Below are positions 25,201 through 39,200 of a stretch of 64,000 nt of DNA, piece after piece. Position 1 is the stretch's first letter. Each line of letters starts with the position of its first letter. Below the pieces are notes generated by a model. That model did not search any database. It was given only the letters and a program-made list of their open reading frames with translations, and was not told where the DNA came from. Position numbers and translations under genes: made by a program. This DNA is from Burhinus oedicnemus (Eukaryota; Chordata; Aves; Charadriiformes; Burhinidae), in NCBI GenBank assembly GCA_008921705.1, contig VFFE01007486.1, positions 630,217 through 694,216 of the forward strand, in the 5' to 3' direction.

Positions 25201-28200
25201 TGAATGCATATGCTTTGATTTTATAGGAAACCAAGAGAAAAAAAATGCCTATTGGGGAAAATGCATACATTTTTTCTCTGGGAAAAAGCAAGCGCTTGAA
25301 TATCACTGTGATAGGCTGCGGTACAAGTGGTTGAATACTGGAGATCAGAGTATGTGTCAAGACAACTTTCTCTGACACTTTTACAATTTGCTTTGTTTTT
25401 ATGTACTATGAGCATCTTGCTTGTTTGGAACAAGATATTTTGATATAATTTTTGACTAGAAAGAAGCATTTATTCTAGACTAGGTTGGAAAATTCATCAA
25501 CATATGAAAGAAACATTTTATGGACTTACCAAAATATTGAAGCTGTGACTACTGCCAGAGACATGATTAAAAGTATCCAAATTTTTCAAAGACTGGAGCT
25601 ATCATCGCAAAGCAAACAATTTTGAGCCACTAATAATACCAGGCATTACCTTGTGCTGCCTCTATCTTTCTTTTTTATTTTTTGCCTCACTTGAATATGA
25701 AGATATCCTGTGTGATTGAACTATCGAGTACTGAAGAGTCAGCATTGCTGCTGCACTTGAAAAGAGCTACATTGAGAACTTTATTATGCACATCTGAAAA
25801 GCAAAATCAGTAATTACAAACAACTTACAGGACAGCTGAATGTAGTTAAATCATTTACTTGCAATACTCCCACAATCTTAAAATGCTTTAATATATAAAA
25901 ACATATTCAGCAGCTGCAGTACTTTTATCTGACAGGCATCCTCCCTTAAGTTTATGGAAATTCATTTTTTCAGAAAGGTGTATACATTCCTTTATAAGCA
26001 AAAGGTAGCTACAGGTGAAAGGACGTCTGTCTGCTTGATAGTTCCTTGAAGCTGCTCTGATCACGGCCAATAGAGCAGAGAACTGTACCATAATGCAGAC
26101 AGTGTTCCCTTCATCATCTTACAATTCACTGTAAAAATTGCCTATATGATCTTAAGTGAAGGGAACAATAAGGCGGTTATGTCATAATGAACTGTTGAAA
26201 TAGCATTAAAACATACTACTATTAGTGGATAAGAGAAGTCTGAAGATACAGAGATAATCAGAGATGCATACACATCTCTACATAACTCTCATCATGTCTA
26301 CAAATGTCTGTTCTGTAGTCCATCCTTCTTTCTATATATCTGGGTTTGGAATTATATTAAAAGTCGTTAGAACCAGGAGACTCGCATACCTTTCACATGG
26401 GAAATGTTTGGGTATAAAAAAGTTAGGAACATTTTTTATGAATAGATGTCAATTCTTATTTCACACTTTTAATGTTGAAATTTTTTGAATATCATGCACT
26501 GGTGCCTTCTCTGAGGGATACTTATTTGTGTTTTACAGTCAAGCCTCTGAGCCCTTTGAAATGTGTGGTTATGCAGGAAGTAATCTGCTGGAGGCTTTGA
26601 GACTTAAAGCCCGTAACCTTGGGAGATCCCACGTCTGCCTTTCAGCCAACAGTGTACTCTGAAGTAGAGATGCATTAGCGGCTGTAAATTCAATCTCACT
26701 ATAGTTTAGCTACTCTATTCTTCTTCACTGGTAATTACACCATGGGAAATAACTATTTAAATGGAATCTTGTGCTACGATTACATTTTTCAAAAACTGAT
26801 TACAACATACAAGACAGTTTTCAATTTAAACTTCCAAGTTTTAATTCAAAACAACTTTATAGTAACAATTTAGACCTGAGAATGTACAGACATTAAAGTG
26901 AGGCAACTTACATTCCAGTTATTTGTACTGCTTCCTTACGAAAATATTTCTAGTATTTCTGAAGATTAAATTCTGCCAACCAATGACTAATCATCAGAGC
27001 TGGGTAAACATTTCATAATGAGCAAGTAATTTGAAAAACTCTGCCTTTTTAGTGAACTACACACATGCATGTTTGAGATTTCTTAAAATAGATCCTGCTA
27101 TCCAGATGTCAAATTTTTCCTTACTTTACAAGTACATCTACATGGCCATACCAAAACTCTGGTATGGTGTTCTGTGAGGTAAATGTTTAGAACTGACTGC
27201 AAGGTTGACTTATTTTCCTGACCTATGTGCTGCATGCCCAAGAGTGAAATTACTCTGTTTTTCCAACAGACACAAGATCCTTACTGCATACTGCAGGCAC
27301 TTGCAGATACTCTGGGAGCAATTCATAGAGGCATTTGCCAAAAATTCCCAGTGATTCTACCATTCTACTCTAGGATGAGATTAGTCTGGGCTTGTGGTTG
27401 AGACCAGGGAATAACATGATGATATTTGCCTCAATTACCATTGCTGGATCACTGCCTTCTGCAGTCAGATATTCAGATCACCAGAGTCCTAAGACAGGAG
27501 GTGATGGAGACTTTTACAATCCAACAGTCATGGCTTGGCTGTCCTGATGCATTCAGTTAAAAGGTTAAACCCAGGTTCATTTCACCCATTTCTGGCTGCT
27601 AAACAGAGGGATGTAACTTAAAGAGCAAGGCAATGAACTATAGTATTCTTTAATGTTAAGATTCAATAAATTATTTTAAAGAGATACTTTCACTGTGAAA
27701 GAGGACTTAAAGAGTCACATTTATTGTCTTATCTGATTTTAAAAAAATATCTCTTAAGATGCCAGAGACAAGAATGTATTTTGTTTTATTTATATATGAT
27801 GATAAAAGTTGTTTTTGAAAGATGACTCAAATAAAGAAAAAAAAATGATTAGAGGAATGAAAAATGAAATGGTAAATAAGATCAATAACAACTACTTTCT
27901 AAGAACTTCTGAAACTTTCCGAGTTTATTCATTTACCACATTACTACGTAGATAAGGTCTATGGTAGCATAGTTATGAATTTATTCTGCTTTCACTTGAA
28001 TCAGATTACTGACTTCAGTGGAGTATTTCTTGATTTATACCGCTGTGAGAGGAGAATTGACTTGGTGTATCAGTTTTTACCGTCTCGTTGTGTGGCAATT
28101 TATTAATTGTAACTGTAGAACATTTTGTAACAGTCTGGTAGGATTAGTAATTATTTTGTATCTAATCACCAAAAAATTATTTTTAATGATTGGCTATAAT

Positions 28201-31200
28201 AATCTTCATACTGAAGTGGTATTAGACCAAAAAAAGGGGAAAGAAGTATTTTATTTTTGTAACTATACGTAGCAGAATAATGTATTATGTACACTGATAG
28301 ATCATGTTCTATTTATCTATGATGATACGGAGTGTCAGGTAAAAAAGCAAAGAAATAAAAATTAAATAGAAGTACAATGTAAACTCAAACAGCGAGCAGA
28401 TGTTCTGTGAAAAGTATAACATACAATACCATTATCAGTAAAAAAGGTCATGGGCTTGATTCCTTACCCTTAGCAGACCAATCTGACCAGACCCATCTGT
28501 GTCAAATCCTCCAGGCAAGGATATTTTATTGTTGAATGGCATTTGTCCAATCAGCAGTGAAATGGGTACCAGCAAGAGCCAAATAAAGCAACAGGAGATC
28601 ACTCATCAGATATCCTAGAGACCTTCTGGCTTAGGGGCATTCCTCAGTAGGAGAGTTTCACCACTTGCCTGTCATAAACACAGCATGCAAGGGTCCATTT
28701 GTAAAATAAGCACATTCATTGCAAAAACTACTCTGAGTGAAGCTGCTATTGTATATTGTAGTAGAGAATCACCATTATGAACCCTGTTCAAGCAATTTCA
28801 GGGGAATAGGGCTTTACAGGTCATATGTAAAAATTTATCTTTATGGACACTTTCTGGAAGTTTCTAAAATAGCATTTTGACAGAAAATTAAAAAAACATA
28901 CAGTATTGTATTAAATACCAGTACCAAAGTCATCAAAACCCTAGACCTCCTAACTGTACTACATTCTTATTCTTCAGTATGGATGAATAACAGATGTGGA
29001 GATGAACCTATTCAACATAATTTGCTAACATGTTTACTCTCTCATTCCAACCAGAGTATTTTATAGTAGATTTTTTTCCAAGACAATTCACTGCAGATGG
29101 AAACTATTTCTGTTCACCTCAGAGAGGTGTTTAACATCTTCACAAAGATGTTAGAGTCAAATCCTAATTCAGCATTAGGTGGGTGCATATCTTCAACTTT
29201 TAGCACACAAGCAATGGGGTCTGGGTTGGGCTGATGACTTTGAAGGTGGATATGTCATTCCTTATTACGAACATTATTTTCTAACCTTGTTCTTTGTTTC
29301 TTTAAAGAAATGTAGAATTCTCTCCAAAATAGGCTTTCAAATAGGTAAAATGAAAAGTTCAAATTTGAATGAAAGAAAACAATGGGAAAAGCTAGAAAAT
29401 ACAAAAGATTATTACGGTTCAATTAAGGCTGATGATCTGATCTGGAACCACTTGTCGTTAAAACGTTTCTTTGGGAGTCACAAATGTAAGGAAGAAATAA
29501 ACAAGAGGAGACTTAAATGCACTTAAGTTCAGGTGCACAATGTAAATGTAATTTACTTTTTAAAAATCTGATTGAATTAATATGGTAAAAGATAAATAGT
29601 AAAATTAAAATAAGCTAATTATGAATAAGAATTTCACATCGTATTTAGCCACGTAATAATATTTTTAGCCATTTAAAAGTTAAAAGGGACAGTGAGCAAG
29701 GTACTAGGCAGGAGTTCTCCAGTGAACCACAGACAGGCTATGGTCATCAGACTATATTTTAATACTCAAAATATTTTGTGTTTACAGCTGGGAAAAAAGT
29801 GAGTATCTATGATTCTTCTAGAAAGGAACATGGCATGTCATTATACTGCAGTGCTCTCCTTACTTATCTAAGAACCAAACCAAGGAACAAACTAATTTGC
29901 TAAAAGTAAGGTGAGGAAAACAATTTCTTTCTCAAACTGAGATTCCTCTGTAGCTCACCACCACAACATAAGGAAGAAGCACGAAAACGAAAGTAAAGCT
30001 GGGGCTGAAAGTTAAACTGTATACACTGATGTAATCAGAATAATTCAAAAGGATATACACTACAGGTTTTTATTGTCAAACAGGTGTTGGTCTTCTACCA
30101 TTAAAAAAGCTGTGAGTTAATTACACAATGGAGTAATGAGGATGTTAACTAAAACTTTGTTTCCATTACAGCTGATTACATAGCTTCCAGCATCCTAATA
30201 ATAGTCCACCCTGAAAAATCTAAAAAATATCAAATTACCCAAATTATTCTCAGAACAATTTATCTCTTTAAATAGGAACGTAACAGTAGAAGTAGATAAT
30301 AAAATGTGAATTTGAATGGATTCTCAGCAGTACATTATAAGCCATGCCCATTGCCTCCCACCCACCCAATGACATTTCTTATGACTTATTTATTTAGTTT
30401 TCTTCCACATAGGAGCTGGATATCACAATATGCCTACAAGAAGGTCATTTAAGAGATAAATGGCCCAGCTACAGATTTCTTCCCTCCCTCCCACTAAGTA
30501 TAGAGACATTATCACCCTTACCCTAGGAAAGGTAGTTTCCTATCCTACTTCACAAATATTTAATTGGGTTTCTATGGGGACAGTAGTAATTTGTTAGGAT
30601 GACTGTAAAGGCACAAAGTACCAGTAAAGTTTGGTACTTTTTGCTAGGATCAATATAATTCTTTCAACAGATACAGAAAAGGCATTTCACTGGATTGAGG
30701 GGCTTTATTTATTTATTTTGAAAGCACTATATGCCTGGCACATGCCTTGTGGTCCACTGGTAGAAAGTTCATATCAGTTTTCTTGCTATCTCCTGCTCAG
30801 TTCAGGTTGAGTCTCAGTCACTATTAAGCCTACAGTCCCAAAAGGATTGTCATCTAGATTCAGTACGATAACAGGTAAGGGACATCAGAAAGTGATCTGG
30901 GAATCTGAGTGTGATGTGTTGGCTCCAATAATGCCACATGGTGAAATTCTGGCATTTCCAAATGGAAGCCCACTGTAGAAAGGGCCAGCTCACATCAGCT
31001 TAGCTTGTAGTTGCCTAAAACTAGCAAACAAGGAGAATGGGATTGTATTTTCAATCACAACCACTCTCTTAAGACTGCCTGTTAGTAAACTTGATCTTCT
31101 CCTTATCAACTTTCTTGAACTTTTATGAAAGTCAGATGCCAAAAAAAATGATCAAAGGCACATAAAACTGTGCTTCTAAAAGAAAACAAAATACATTTTT

Positions 31201-31440
31201 CAGCAGCACATATCAACTATTTGTAGAGAAGATTTGTGAACACACTCATTCAAAACCCGAGTGCTCTTAAGCCTGATGAGATTTAGACCACATATCTCTC
31301 CTCAGGATGATGCTCCTCCAGAGGACAGTAGAATATATTGGAGTATAACACTTCCTACTTGTAGCTGAAGTGACCTAGGAAGGAGAAAGAAAGGCAAAAA
31401 GTAGACTGGATCAGATAGTAAGTACAAGGTAGTTTTATAA
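22251..31440. other. Single-copy DNA, no gene recognised
   Basis: About 9 kb of AT-rich DNA. Noted inside: a perfect 20-bp palindrome at 24345-24364 within an enhancer-like stretch (24290-24600), a 14-bp palindrome CCAATTATAATTGG near 25126, and a 58-codon open segment at 26489-26662 after a plausible splice acceptor. The 115-codon frame at 29179-29526 resembles no family I know. None is strong enough to call as a gene. Confidence 0.5.
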
Positions 31441-31461
31441 ATTTTTTTTTTTTTTTACCAT

Positions 31462-31643
31462 GTAGGTGGTCAAGCACCGAAACAGGTTACCCAGAGCGTT
31501 AATGAAATCTCAATCTTTGGAGATACTCAACACTCAACTGGACATGGCCCTGTGCAACCTGCTCTAACTGGACCCAACTGGAAGGAGTAGACTACATGAC
31601 CTCCATAGGTCCCTTCCAGTCCAAAGTGTTCTGTGATTCTAAG
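31462..31643 (+). mobile_element. CR1 LINE 3'-end fragment
   Basis: About 180 bp of the extreme 3' end of a CR1: the C-terminal coding part around ACAGGTTACCCAGAG, then the conserved 3' region (CATGACCTCCATAGGTCC) and a tail TTCTGTGATTCTAAG. It is severely 5'-truncated, which is usual for CR1. A 16-T run (31442-31457) lies just before the truncation point. Confidence 0.85.
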
Positions 31644-32187
31644 ACTAAACATGATTCTAAAGTCCATTGTTCAAGATATTTAGCTAGGAAAGAGCAATCC
31701 TGAGTTTAATTACTGCTCTCCAATTTCTATTTAAATTAAAATATTTTAATACAAACTATATATTTAATATAAAACTAGAGAAGGAAACAGGAGAGAAGTC
31801 TTCTCCATTTCAGTGGAGTGGACTAAAGTTTTTGTCCTAATCTCTGGTGTAACCATTTAAGAAAGATCAAAACTGATATCCTAAAAGAACCTAAAATGTG
31901 AAAGGATGCTTGCGCAGGAGATGAAGATTTCAAGTTCAAATCTCCTTCAACAGACCTGGCTATTCATATATTTGTTAATTGTTTTAGCCACTGGATATGC
32001 AGTGAAAGGGGAAAAGTAAACTCTCCATTATTGTGCGAGTTCTGTCCATCAGTTCTAAAACATTTTGCTGTATTTAGAAATGCAGGAAAAACAGTTAGGG
32101 CACTAGTTATTCTGAGAATCCTCATGACATATGGCACTTTTTTGCTTGACACTTTCAATCTTTAAGCATTCAGAGCAGCAGAGTTTT

Positions 32188-33216
32188 ATATATTTGTGGT
32201 GAATGGCATTAAATCCAGCTGGCGGCAGGTCTCAAGCGGTGTTCCTCAGGGCTCAGTTTTGGGGCCACCCTTGTTTAATATCTTTATTGGTGATCTGGAC
32301 GAGGGGATTGAGTGCACCCTCAGTAAGTTTGCAGATGACACCAAATTAAGTGGGAGTGTTGATCTGCTTGAGGGTAGAAAGGCTCTGCAGAGAGATCTGG
32401 ACAGACTAGATCCATGGGCTGAAACCAACTGCATGAGGTTTAACAAGGCCAAGTGCCGGGTCCTGCGCTTGGGCCACAACAACCCCAGGCAACGCTACAG
32501 GCTTGGGGAGGAGTGGCTGGAAAGCTGCCTGGCAGAAAAGGATCTGGGGGTCCTGGTGGACAGCTGGCTGAACATGAGCCAGCAGTGTGTCCAGGTAGCC
32601 AAGAAGGCCAATGGCATCTTGGCCTGTATCAAGAATAGTGTGGCCAGCAGGAGCAGGAAAGTGATCGTGCCCCTGTATTCAGCACTGGTGAGGCTGCAGC
32701 TTGAGTACTGTGTTCAGTTTTGGACGCCACAGTATAGGAGGGAAGCTGAGCTACTGGAGCGTGTCCAGAGAAGGGCAACAAAGCTGGTGAGGGGTCTGGA
32801 GAACATGTCTTAAGAGGAGCAGCTGAAGGTATTAGGATTCTTTAGTCTGGAGAAGAGGAGGCTGAGGGGAGACTTTATCGCTCTCTACAACTACCTGAAA
32901 GGAGGTTGTAGTGAGATGGACGCTGGTCTCTTCTCCCAAGTAACTAGCGATAGGACAAGAGGAAACAGGTTCAAGTTGCGCCAGGGGACGTTTAGGCTGG
33001 ACATTAGGAAAAATTCTTTCACTGAAAGAGTTATCAAACGTTGGAACAGTCTGCCCAGGGAGGTGGTTGAGTCACCATCCCTAGATGTGTTTAAAAGTTG
33101 TGTAAATGTGGTGCTTAGAGACATGTTTAGTGGCAGACCTGGTAGAGTAGGGTCAATGGTTGGACTGGATGATCTTAAAGGTCTTTTCCAACCTAAATGA
33201 TTCTATGATTCTGTGA
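32188..33216 (+). mobile_element. CR1 LINE, 5'-truncated, frame almost intact
   Basis: The 3' third of a CR1, starting near GTGGTGAATGGCATTAAATC and ending in ATGATTCTATGATTCTGTGA, a well-kept CR1 tail. A single reading frame runs from 32196 to 33200 (about 335 codons) with just one in-frame stop, TAA at 32811-32813. It covers the reverse-transcriptase part from the [11 protein letters not shown] motif through catalytic FADD (32328-32339, both aspartates present), the C-terminal region ([15 protein letters not shown]) and the final [12 protein letters not shown]. The lack of frameshifts and the clean tail suggest a younger insertion than the other copies here. Without the upstream endonuclease and the first RT motifs it cannot be active. 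Confidence 0.95.
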
Positions 33217-36200
33217 CAGAAGGGAAACTCAAAACTTGTTCCTATTACTTGGTTCATCAAGGTTACTCAGGTTTTCCTGTATTCCATTCTTCTGTACCAA
33301 AAATACATCCAAACTATTTACCATTAACAAGTTTAATAGTTTAATTAATACCTTCTTTTAGCCCCACAGCTCTTCTTCATTTAGCTGGTTGCTTGTTCAG
33401 CTTATTATTCTTGTATGAATCAGCATTTTTGCCTTCTTAATTGTTTCCCACATGGCAAGTATCAAATGATAGACCCAAGTTATCTGCAGCCATCATATAT
33501 TTTTTCTCTGTAGAAAGCTAGTAACTTGCTCAGAGAAAACTACCAAGTCAGTCTGTCATGATGTCTCTCTAGTAATTCAGCATTACATTTAATGTTATTT
33601 TTCTATTTATCTCAATTCTATGTGAACCTTTGCTGTACAATACATTCTAATATCTTGTATGGCATTGACATCAGAGGGCTCATATTCTTTTTCTTAAATA
33701 CAGGTACTATATTGTCATTCCATTGTCATACAACAGTGTTGCTGACCTGACAAAAATATTAAACTCTTGTTAAAGAATCTTTGATTTCATGTGATAGTTG
33801 TTTCAGAAATCCAGTATGGTCATCACTTTGTGCCCGTGCTTGAGTATATTAAGCAGTCTGAATTTTCTTTCACCTGATGATCAGAATTTCTGTTTCTTTA
33901 AACTCATTCCTATTAGCCATCTCATGATGTTCTCATAAAAAAATAAGAAAAAGATAACTAAATTATATTTAGTATCAATGCAATATTCTCTCTGTATGCC
34001 TCACTTCAGCTGCATTCCTCATCATTCATGTGTCTAACATTTTTGTTTGTCTTAATATACTTTATAAGCTATATCTCAAAATTTTTTAGTAATTCTACAC
34101 CCCATGGACTTCATGAAAAAGCTTTCTTTTCTAATGATACATATATATTCTCAAGGAATTTAAAGGTTATACAAGTTCTTTGGGGTTTAAAGTAGTATCA
34201 AGAGTTATAATGCAATAACTCTGATTAGAATAAATCTGAGAAGCATAATCTGATTAGTATATAACCTTCCAAAACAGTGAAAAGGGCTTTAAATATTTGT
34301 GACTGAAATTAATATCAAATGTGTAATATTTATATAACTGGAGTTTTATCCCATTTGTAAATATTGCTAAGGGTTTTCCTAATGTTACATAATTTTCTTC
34401 TTAGCTCAAAACATATTGTGACTAGCATTGAAAGAATATGACAGTTCTATTCCAAAGCAAACTTTAAGGCACCCAAAAATGTTTTATTCTTCCTTAGAAA
34501 AACCCAGATATTTAAAGAACTGAGAACACAGAATTTTCTTAAAGCAAAACCACACTGATTGTTAGCGTAATGGAAGAGACCCCGAGCAAGAACATGCTAG
34601 ATGCAGGACAGCTTTGTGCTCATCCTCATTCCCATTACAATTTTTCATGCCACGTTTCTCCAAATAAGACTAAGGAGAGACTTGAATCTAAGTTTTTGTA
34701 ACTCCAGGCAAAGGTATGCATACGAGTTAAGCAGAATTGTATATAAGGTATGCAAGTGCCTGTCTTTCTTTTAATTGTGTATATCCCAGTGTACTCTGGG
34801 ACATGTAAATCTTCAAGGTGAGGAGTCTATACATAGCCAAATCCTAATTCTTGTAAAGCAATGTGGTTGGGAGATATAATTTATTGATTTTGAACTAGTT
34901 CAAATTGAACCCTTTGGGTCATTTCAGCAATGAAAAATATTCCAATTATAGTTTGAACTCATTGAAAATGTAATATTTAATTTCATTTTCAGATGGAAAG
35001 TAACTTTTTCCCCAAAACAAAACCTTAAAGAAAATTTCATTTCTGAGAAAAATATATTTTCTCTCAGAAGATTGCTCATGTGGTGTTTCCCTCATCAGCT
35101 TTAAGCCAAAGTATTTTTTTCCATTGAAATCAATAAGGAAATTATTAACAACAGAATTGTTATAATTTCTCAGCTTCTTTTTTCCATTATTTCCTCTGCT
35201 GACCTTTGAATATGGCTGTATTTTTTGCCACCTAAAATTATTTATTGGTATTACAATGGTGTCTACAAGTTTCAAAGTGAAACCGGACTTGCATTGTGTT
35301 GGACACTTTACTGCTGTTCAAAAGGAATACTGGGTTTGGAAAGTTTTTCTTTAAATGGCAAAGGCAAGAGACAGTCAGGAAAGTAGGCACAGAAGACTTG
35401 CTAATCACCTGCAGAGTCTCTGGCAGTAGAGGGTAGATAAACCAGGTCAGGAAATCAGTGTAATATTCGATAGACTACACTTTGCTATTTGTAATGCTAT
35501 TTCTTGGCACAGAGAACGTGCACTGCCGCTGGTCCTAGCTGCTAATTCTTTACTTTTGCCAGTGCTGAAGTGCCCAGACATGGTTGAATTCATTCTTTCC
35601 AACCTCGTTTCCAACACAGAAACTTTTTGCCTTTTTTGAAAGAACTTCAATTAGAAGGAAGAGCAAACAATACATATAAAAAATTCAACTCCTCCAGAGT
35701 CAAAGGTAAGGCTCATACTGACATGAATAGACACAGTTGGGTCAACACTCAGCGCTTTTGAAAAATCTCACTTTTCAGATGGTGTGTGAACAAAGGAGAA
35801 TTTTGTTTCTAAACTGTTAAGTAGTGAATCACAACAAAAACGAAAGAAAAAAGAGACAAAACCAGTCTAATCAAAAACAAAAGACATTTTATGAACAAAA
35901 TTGAGTGGATCTGTTTAAAACAAAGTTTATAATTTCAGTAATTGTGTTCTGGAACATGTTTTTATTTCTGTTGATATGCGGCTTCAGTTATGTGCAGCTG
36001 AGTGTCACTGTGCTGACCTATGTTGAGAGGATGGTAAGGAAGCATTTGATACAAACTACTTCAGGCTTTTGTTATCCGTCCTTCCTATAAAACTCCAACA
36101 GGAAAACCTCTGAAGTTTCCAAATGCAGTAACTACAGTGGAAATGGAGACCTACTGTTCAGTTCTTATTGACTAAGATAACGTAGATTCAATATGTCAAT

Positions 36201-39200
36201 GGAAAAAAGGTTATTGTGTTGTCAGGAGTGTGATGGCTAACATTGACAAAAGTTCCTAAATTGTATGCTACTTCAAAGAAGAATAAAATGCAGTTGTTGT
36301 AACACCCCACAGCCCTAATTATCTTAGAGAGATTTTGATTTGTAATACTTGCCTCTGTCTTAATGATAACATAATGACAACAATAGGTGTAAAAATGTGT
36401 TTGTAGTGGTCTGTATGTTCTTGGTAGTCTAAAAATTTAATACAAATAGAGCTTACCAAGACACCCGAGAAGGAAAAATCTCTGAACCTGTAACTTGCAC
36501 CCTGCACTTTCTAACCTCTTTGTCTCCCTTTGCATTTGCTACTGTAGTCCTTCCTGGTAAATACTGGTAGCTCCAACGTATTTACTCTGTTTGCATCCTC
36601 CTCTCATCCCTCCCTAAACAAATACCATATAGAGATCTAGTGTCTGTGCGTTTGGTTGTGACCTACTGTGTTACATACATTAATCTGTAAGAAATGCAAC
36701 TCTTGCAAAGCTGTCTTTTCTAAGAGTAGTTTGAGTCTCCCTGTACTGCAGTGCAGCCTGCAACATTGGCTTGTTCATAAACTTAGCTGAGCTAGACTTA
36801 ATCCAGTTAGGTCAATTAGTGATAGCCTGAGCACTGTGAGCTTTGGTGAGGGCTTTGTAAGCCTAACCTGCATCCTGGGAACAGGTTCTTTGGTTGAAAC
36901 CTGTCTCAGTGTTGACATATTACTGTGGGTAACACTTTGTATAAGCTCAGGTACTGAGTGTGGTGTCTGAACCTCCGTTAACAGTATTGTGTTACAGGGC
37001 ACAGTTAACTGATAATTGCATTATCTTCTCCAATATTTTCACCTGATGTAGCAGAGAAGACATACACACGACTGTCCCTAACCTATTATCATGAAAAGAG
37101 GAAGATAAAAGACAGCAAGAGAAGTAATCAAACATTTATGGTTTGACTTCTATTAAAACTACTTTACGGAGCTTTACGATCTTAACTTGGGAAGGTTATT
37201 GGTTTATGTATAAATAAAGATTTGTGAAGAGTAATTAAATGATGGAATAATACTAGCTCATTCAGTTAATCAAGCTGTGAACACTGCTATTGCAGGTAGA
37301 AACAGGCATTTTCTGATGTTTAGATTTTTTGATTGTCACAAATGTATCTTTGTCTTTGCTTCAACAAATGGTACAATCCAGCACAGCAAAAACTGAATTT
37401 TTGAGTAAAATTGATTAAGGTTATTTCCGTAATTATCCATGAGCATCTTACAAACCATAAACATATATGATCAAAACAATGAAGTCCACATGTGGAAATT
37501 CTTCAAAAATTTATTTTATGCCATTTTAAATTAAGGACAAATATACAAAGTGGCTAGTTCACAGTGAGTCTACACATAAGGGAGTTTTTTTGTAAATTCC
37601 TGATATTAAAAAATAAGCAGGTGGAGTTGCCGCATGAAATCATCAACTTATGTTTCAATTCAAAGTGATTAAATGATTAGTTCAAAGATTTAATAAAATG
37701 TACATACATAAACCACAATGTCACAGTCAAATTTCCATAAGATCCTATATAGTTCCTGAAGTATTCAAGATCTCTGCAAAATTTGGTTAAATTAGATGAC
37801 ATCTTCAAAATCTATTAGCTGGGGATAAACCAAATATCACATAAGCCCCTTTTTTCCTAAGAAAAGCAACTTAATAAATGCTATCTGATATTACCTTGTG
37901 TGGGATTTTGTTTTTCTGTTTCGAGTACTTACTTAGGTGAAGGAAGATGATAATTAAAAGCAAGCCCAGTGGCAACAACTGAGACAGATAAAAAAATGGA
38001 TTTTTTTAAGTATTCGGCCTTACAATTTTTGGTGTAAAGATCTGAGCTCTTAAGAGGAAATTTTTCCGTTCACAGTTGAAGCTAGGAACTTACATTTACG
38101 ACACCAAGCTGTTCTGATCTTTGTTCTCATTGTAGTATGCTTTTGAAAATGAATTATTTTAAGTGCCCTGCATATTAAATTGAAGAACTAATAAAACATT
38201 AAGATTTTTCATGTTTTTAATTCCTAAAACTTGTGTGCTTGCATTGTATATTTCATGCATAATAGGTGTGTTTTTTTCTTCTGCAGACAAAATCAAGTAG
38301 GTCACAGTAGGGAACAGCAGATTTTTTTTAAAGCTAAGAGATTTTTCAAGTAATTTAACAACATATAGACTTTTTGTACATGGGTGAAATTTCACTCTCA
38401 TTTAGCAATACTGTGAATCTCTACTGACCTTGGGACTCAAAAGAAAATCACATGCATGGAGGGGAAAGAGGCAAACCTTATTATCTAAAGGCTCAAATGA
38501 GATTTTTTTTGTGGAAGACACAGAGCACCTTTGGATGGGACTACATGAATCCTTTCTGAATAGAGAAGTGTTTTTCTTTATCGTGCTGGTAGGGCATGAG
38601 ATATGTCAACAGATTAAGGAGGTTCTTCTTCTTCTTTTCTTCTTATCTTTTTCTTGTCTTTTTTTTTTTTAATAGCGAGCATCGAAAATTGTGTTCCAAA
38701 AATTAAAATGTTCAGGTAATATCAAAATTAAGTACAGAAAGGTTAGCAAATGTGAGAGCTGCAGCTCCTCATGCAAGCTAAATTCATTAGCAGTGTGTGC
38801 TAAGACAGCCATTATTTTTTCATGAGACTTTCATAGTTAAATTTTGGAAAGAAATATTTTGAAATCAGAATTTGGAAATGTCAAAACAAAACCTTTCAGC
38901 TACATACATTTAGAAATATAAACCAAACATCACTTGATGCAAAAAATAGGTTGAGTTGATCAAAACTGAATACACAAAATCTCTCCCAGCTCTCAGAGGG
39001 ATCTCTGCACCATGACTCAGAGATGATGAAAGCCTAAGTTTTGTCACTAAGACAGTTAAACTGAGTTTTTAGTCCTCCCTCAAATAGCAAGGTTTTTTCT
39101 GGTTTATACTTTAACTCTGACAATGAGTGTTTGACTTAAAAGACTCAACAGTGTCTTTTCTGTAGATTTTTTTTTTTCATGAAACAATATATATTTATGC

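Noticed and set aside
29179..29526. 115-codon open frame on the plus strand
   Set aside because: No recognisable motif or family. Several frames of this length exist in the window by chance, and there are no clear splice or promoter signals.
32246..32482. Minus-strand frames within the CR1 copies
   Set aside because: Shadows of the plus-strand ORF2 reading frame.
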